From assembly GCF_024648825.1 (NCBI RefSeq), contig NZ_JANBBE010000001.1, positions 558,001 to 622,000 of the forward strand: 64,000 bases of DNA, given 5' to 3'. The position numbers were made by a program, and so were the translations under genes. Under the pieces are notes generated by a model. It had not been told where the DNA came from. It did no database searches and was given only the letters and a program-made list of their open reading frames with translations. The DNA comes from Lentzea californiensis. Its GTDB lineage: Bacteria > Actinomycetota > Actinomycetes > Mycobacteriales > Pseudonocardiaceae. The stretch's first letter is position 1, and every line of letters begins with the position of its first letter. This document shows positions 61,795-64,000 of this stretch, piece after piece.

Positions 61795-61872
61795 ATGACC
61801 TTGCTGCTCACGAAGCGACGCGCGGTTGACCTGTGCCGCACGCGCAGCAGCCTGTGTCGCACGACGAGCTGA
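61795..61872 (+). CDS. Cysteine-containing leader peptide upstream of sulphur genes
   Basis: A 25-residue reading frame starts at the ATG at 61795: MTLLLTKRRAVDLCRT, then RSSLCRTTS and stop. The KRR-x-VDL-C-R pattern with a second Cys near the end is that of actinobacterial leader peptides found before sulphate and cysteine genes, where translation of Cys codons regulates the downstream operon. It lies 72 bp before the DUF4395 gene and 540 bp before the sulfurtransferase gene. Function is inferred from the pattern. Confidence 0.75.
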   Translation: MTLLLTKRRAVDLCRTRSSLCRTTS

Positions 61873-61944
61873 ACCGGGCCGCTTGACGCCCTTCAGCTAC
61901 CTCTGCCGGACTGAACTCCCCCGTCCGCATGCCCGGAGGTCGTC

Positions 61945-62382
61945 GTGCCCAAGGACTCCCCTGTAGACCCGCGCGGACCGCGCTTCTCCGCCTGGATGAC
62001 CACCGCCATCCTCGCGATCGTGTTGCTCACCGGCTGGTGGCGTCTCCTCGCCGCCCAGACGGTGCTCTTCGCGATGTGCGCGTTCATCTCGCTGAAGCTG
62101 AACCCGTGGGGTCACGTCTACCGCTACGCGATCCAGCCGCGCCTGACCCCGACCTCCGAACGCGAGGAAGCCGCCCCGCTGCGGTTCGCCCAGGGAGTCG
62201 GCTTCGTCTTCGCACTGATCGGCACCCTCGGCTACGCCACCGGCCTCACCACGCTCGGCATGGTGGCAACCGGCATGGCCCTGGTCGCAGCACTGCTCAA
62301 CGCGGCGCTGGGCCTGTGCCTCGGGTGCGAGATGTACCTGGTGCTGCGCAGGTACGTACCAGCCTTCGCTCGACCGCAATGA
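61945..62382 (+). CDS. DUF4395 membrane protein
   Basis: The GTG at 61945, just after GGAGG, gives 145 residues with four hydrophobic segments (about 18-35, 38-55, 85-105 and 110-130). It carries NPWGHVYRYAIQPRL in the middle loop and a CLGCEMY motif near the end, which match DUF4395 proteins associated with thioredoxin and sulfurtransferase genes. The paired cysteines may take part in thiol transfer. It is followed 30 bp later by the sulfurtransferase gene. Confidence 0.8.
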   Translation: MPKDSPVDPRGPRFSAWMTTAILAIVLLTGWWRLLAAQTVLFAMCAFISLKLNPWGHVYRYAIQPRLTPTSEREEAAPLRFAQGVGFVFALIGTLGYATGLTTLGMVATGMALVAALLNAALGLCLGCEMYLVLRRYVPAFARPQ

Positions 62383-62412
62383 CGACACGCACTACTACAG
62401 GAGCAACTTCCC

Positions 62413-63258
62413 ATGAGCCGTGAGAACGTGCTGGTCTCGGCCGCCTGGTCCGAAGAGAACCTCCAGGCGCCCGGCGTCGTGTTCGCGGAGGTCGACGAGG
62501 ACACCACCGCGTACGACGGCGGCCACATCCCCGGAGCCGTGAAGATCGACTGGAAGAACGACCTCCAGGACCCGGTCCGCCGCGACTTCGTCGACCGCGA
62601 GGGCTTCGAGAAGCTGCTCTCGGCCAAGGGCATCTCCAACGACGACACGGTCGTCCTCTACGGCGGCAACAACAACTGGTTCGCGGCCTACGCGTACTGG
62701 TACTTCAAGCTCTACGGCCACACCAACGTCAAGCTCCTCGACGGCGGCCGCAAGAAGTGGGAACTCGACGGCCGCCCCCTGGACAAGGAGGAGGTCGTCC
62801 GTGACGCCACCTCCTACAAGGCCCAGGAGCAGGACCTCTCGATCCGCGCCTTCCGCGACGAGGTCGTCGACTCGATCGGCAACAAGAACCTCGTCGACGT
62901 GCGCTCCCCCGACGAGTTCTCCGGCAAGCTCCTCGCCCCGGCCCACCTCCCGCAGGAGCAGGCCCAGCGCGGCGGCCACATCCCGTCCGCGGTGAACGTC
63001 CCGTGGTCCAAGGCGGCCAACGAGGACGGCACCTTCAAGTCCGACGACGAGCTCCGCGAGCTCTACGCCGAGGCGGGCTTCGACGGCAGCCGCAAGACCA
63101 TCGCGTACTGCCGCATCGGCGAGCGCTCCTCGCACACCTGGTTCGCCCTGCGCGAGCTGCTCGGCCACGAAGACGTCAAGAACTACGACGGTTCTTGGAC
63201 GGAGTACGGCTCGCTCATCGGCGTGCCGATCGAACTCGGTTCCGGCAAGGAGGCCTGA
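62413..63258 (+). CDS. cysA: Thiosulfate sulfurtransferase (rhodanese family, CysA type)
   Basis: The 281-residue protein has two rhodanese domains. The second has the active-site loop CRIGERSS with catalytic Cys233. The first has AYDGGHIPGAVKIDWKNDLQ and lacks the Cys. It closely follows CysA2/SseA-type enzymes of mycobacteria, and moves sulphur from thiosulfate to an acceptor. The Cys leader peptide upstream suggests control by cysteine supply. The next gene is DUF1416, as in Rv0815c-Rv0814c. Confidence 0.92.
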   Translation: MSRENVLVSAAWSEENLQAPGVVFAEVDEDTTAYDGGHIPGAVKIDWKNDLQDPVRRDFVDREGFEKLLSAKGISNDDTVVLYGGNNNWFAAYAYWYFKLYGHTNVKLLDGGRKKWELDGRPLDKEEVVRDATSYKAQEQDLSIRAFRDEVVDSIGNKNLVDVRSPDEFSGKLLAPAHLPQEQAQRGGHIPSAVNVPWSKAANEDGTFKSDDELRELYAEAGFDGSRKTIAYCRIGERSSHTWFALRELLGHEDVKNYDGSWTEYGSLIGVPIELGSGKEA

Positions 63259-63263
63259 TCACC

Positions 63264-63563
63264 ATGTCCAACGGCTGCGGCGCCCCCGCTCAGGGCGGCA
63301 CGATCGACGCGGGCACCACCGAAACCGTGCTCGAGGGCAAGGTCGTCTCCGACGGCACCCCGGTAGGCGGCGCCTTCGTCCGCCTGCTCGACTCGACCGG
63401 CGAGTTCACCGCCGAGGTCGTCACCTCCCCGGAGGGCGACTTCCGCTTCTTCGCGGCACCGGGCAGCTGGACCGTCCGCGCCCTGCACCGCACCGGCAAC
63501 GGCCAGGCCGACGTGTCGGCCTCGGGCCCCGGCGTGCACGCGGTGGAGATCGCGGTCGCCTAG
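63264..63563 (+). CDS. sseC: DUF1416 protein (SseC-like)
   Basis: The 99-residue protein begins MSNGCGAPAQGG and has a carboxypeptidase-regulatory-like beta fold (VLEGKVVSDGTPVGGAFVRL). It matches DUF1416 proteins encoded directly after CysA-type sulfurtransferases. The single cysteine at position 5 could carry sulphur. It lies five bases after the cysA stop. The exact role is unknown. Confidence 0.88.
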   Translation: MSNGCGAPAQGGTIDAGTTETVLEGKVVSDGTPVGGAFVRLLDSTGEFTAEVVTSPEGDFRFFAAPGSWTVRALHRTGNGQADVSASGPGVHAVEIAVA

Positions 63564-63600
63564 AGACCGCAGGTCGCAAGACCTGGCAGGTATGACCGGG

Positions 63601-63629
63601 GGCCCCGGCGGTGCAACACCGCCGGGGCC
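63601..63629 (+). terminator. Intrinsic terminator after the sulphur operon
   Basis: A perfect 13-bp hairpin with arms GGCCCCGGCGGTG and CACCGCCGGGGCC and a three-base loop lies 38 bp after the DUF1416 stop, followed by TTCC. Confidence 0.85.
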
Positions 63630-64000
63630 TTCCGCGTCCGCGCCTCGGGCGAAGCCGAAGGCGAGCCGTTCCGACGGCGAAGCCGAGGCTTGGCTTTTCG
63701 CTTTGAGCCAAGACCGAGGGGTGGTGTGTCCCATCACGAGTCGCGCCACAGCTCGTGCTGCACGTGATGGGACACACCACCGACGCCACCCAGCTACGCA
63801 ACAGGCAGCCGCCCAACGCAACAGGCGTGCCATCTACCCACTCGTGGCGTGGACCCCCTGATCAGATTGCCGGGGTCTGGGGCAGAGCCCCAGGGGAAGC
63901 ACGCAACCCAAGCTCGCCGCCCGCAAGGCGACCACCCGCCCGGTCGCATCACAACCGCCGGTGTCCTCCACCACCACAACCCAGCACGTCACCACCAGCG
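63630..64000. other. Gene-free end of the window with inverted repeats
   Basis: No protein-like frame is seen. The stretch has repeated GCGAAGCCGA-type units (63651-63690), a long inverted repeat at 63720-63781 and a smaller GC-rich hairpin (GGGGTCTGGGGC with GCCCCAG) around 63870-63892. It reads like intergenic repeat sequence. Confidence 0.5.
63720..63781. repeat. 19-bp perfect inverted repeat
   Basis: Arms at 63720-63738 and 63763-63781, built on GTGGTGTGTCCCATCACG and its complement, are perfectly inverted around 24 bp. The spacer has further short pairing. It could be a terminator for convergent transcription, or a small palindromic mobile unit. Confidence 0.7.

Overview
The window is high-GC actinobacterial DNA. 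Gene content and order point to the Pseudonocardiales (Lentzea, Saccharothrix or Actinosynnema-like), though this is inferred from recognised families and no database was searched. It carries a mycothiol synthase (MshD) and a GlnR regulator next to a pstSCAB operon. It also has a block at 53.8-63.6 kb whose order matches, from memory, Mycobacterium tuberculosis Rv0814c-Rv0821c (sseC, cysA, thioredoxin, lmeA, glnR, mshD, pst/phoU).

Region 1 (1-12.7 kb) is most of an integrative and conjugative element of the actinomycete AICE type, inserted at the 3' end of a tRNA-Phe gene. From left to right it holds an XRE regulator (cut by the window edge), a tightly overlapping operon of small proteins (DUF3307-like membrane protein, zinc protein, RapZ C-domain, HIT hydrolase), Spd-like membrane proteins and an FtsK/TraB translocase. 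A repeat-rich locus follows, then a replication module (prim-pol, cytosine methyltransferase, SLOG protein, RepA-like ATPase), an excisionase-like HTH protein and a tyrosine integrase. The strongest unexplained signal is a non-palindromic 11-mer, GGGGACGTGAC. It has nine exact copies and one near copy between 3.46 and 9.83 kb, and its orientation flips across the repeat locus downstream of traB.

Region 2 (12.65-33.1 kb) is chromosomal. It holds a tRNA-Phe/Asp/Glu cluster, a gamma-butyrolactone-receptor-like TetR protein, a copper chaperone and P-type ATPase behind a CsoR-type dyad, a cold-shock protein, an L,D-transpeptidase, a glutamate-binding lipoprotein and F420-type oxidoreductases. An overlapping three-gene operon follows (NfeD/YqiJ-like protein, flotillin, 1472-residue AAA ATPase), then a CobW-type GTPase and two tandem serine hydrolases.

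Region 3 (33.2-39.4 kb) is a second, reduced integrated element at tRNA-Lys(TTT), bounded by perfect 66-bp direct repeats. It keeps an N-terminally truncated integrase, a Pra-like activator, a regulator with a PLD-like domain, a Nudix hydrolase, an HD protein and an AT-richer membrane/coiled-coil cargo gene. No replication or transfer genes were seen.

Region 4 (39.4-64 kb) is chromosomal: an MFS pump, a serine hydrolase, a quinone oxidoreductase and membrane proteins. A macro-domain gene is frameshifted exactly at a 32-bp perfect palindrome. Then come dus, a lipoprotein, a diguanylate cyclase, a very long LCP-family protein, phoU, the pst operon, mshD, glnR, an alpha/beta hydrolase and an LmeA-like protein. 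The last genes are a thioredoxin, a Cys-containing leader peptide, a DUF4395 protein, a sulfurtransferase and a DUF1416 protein. Pho boxes precede both phoU and pstS.
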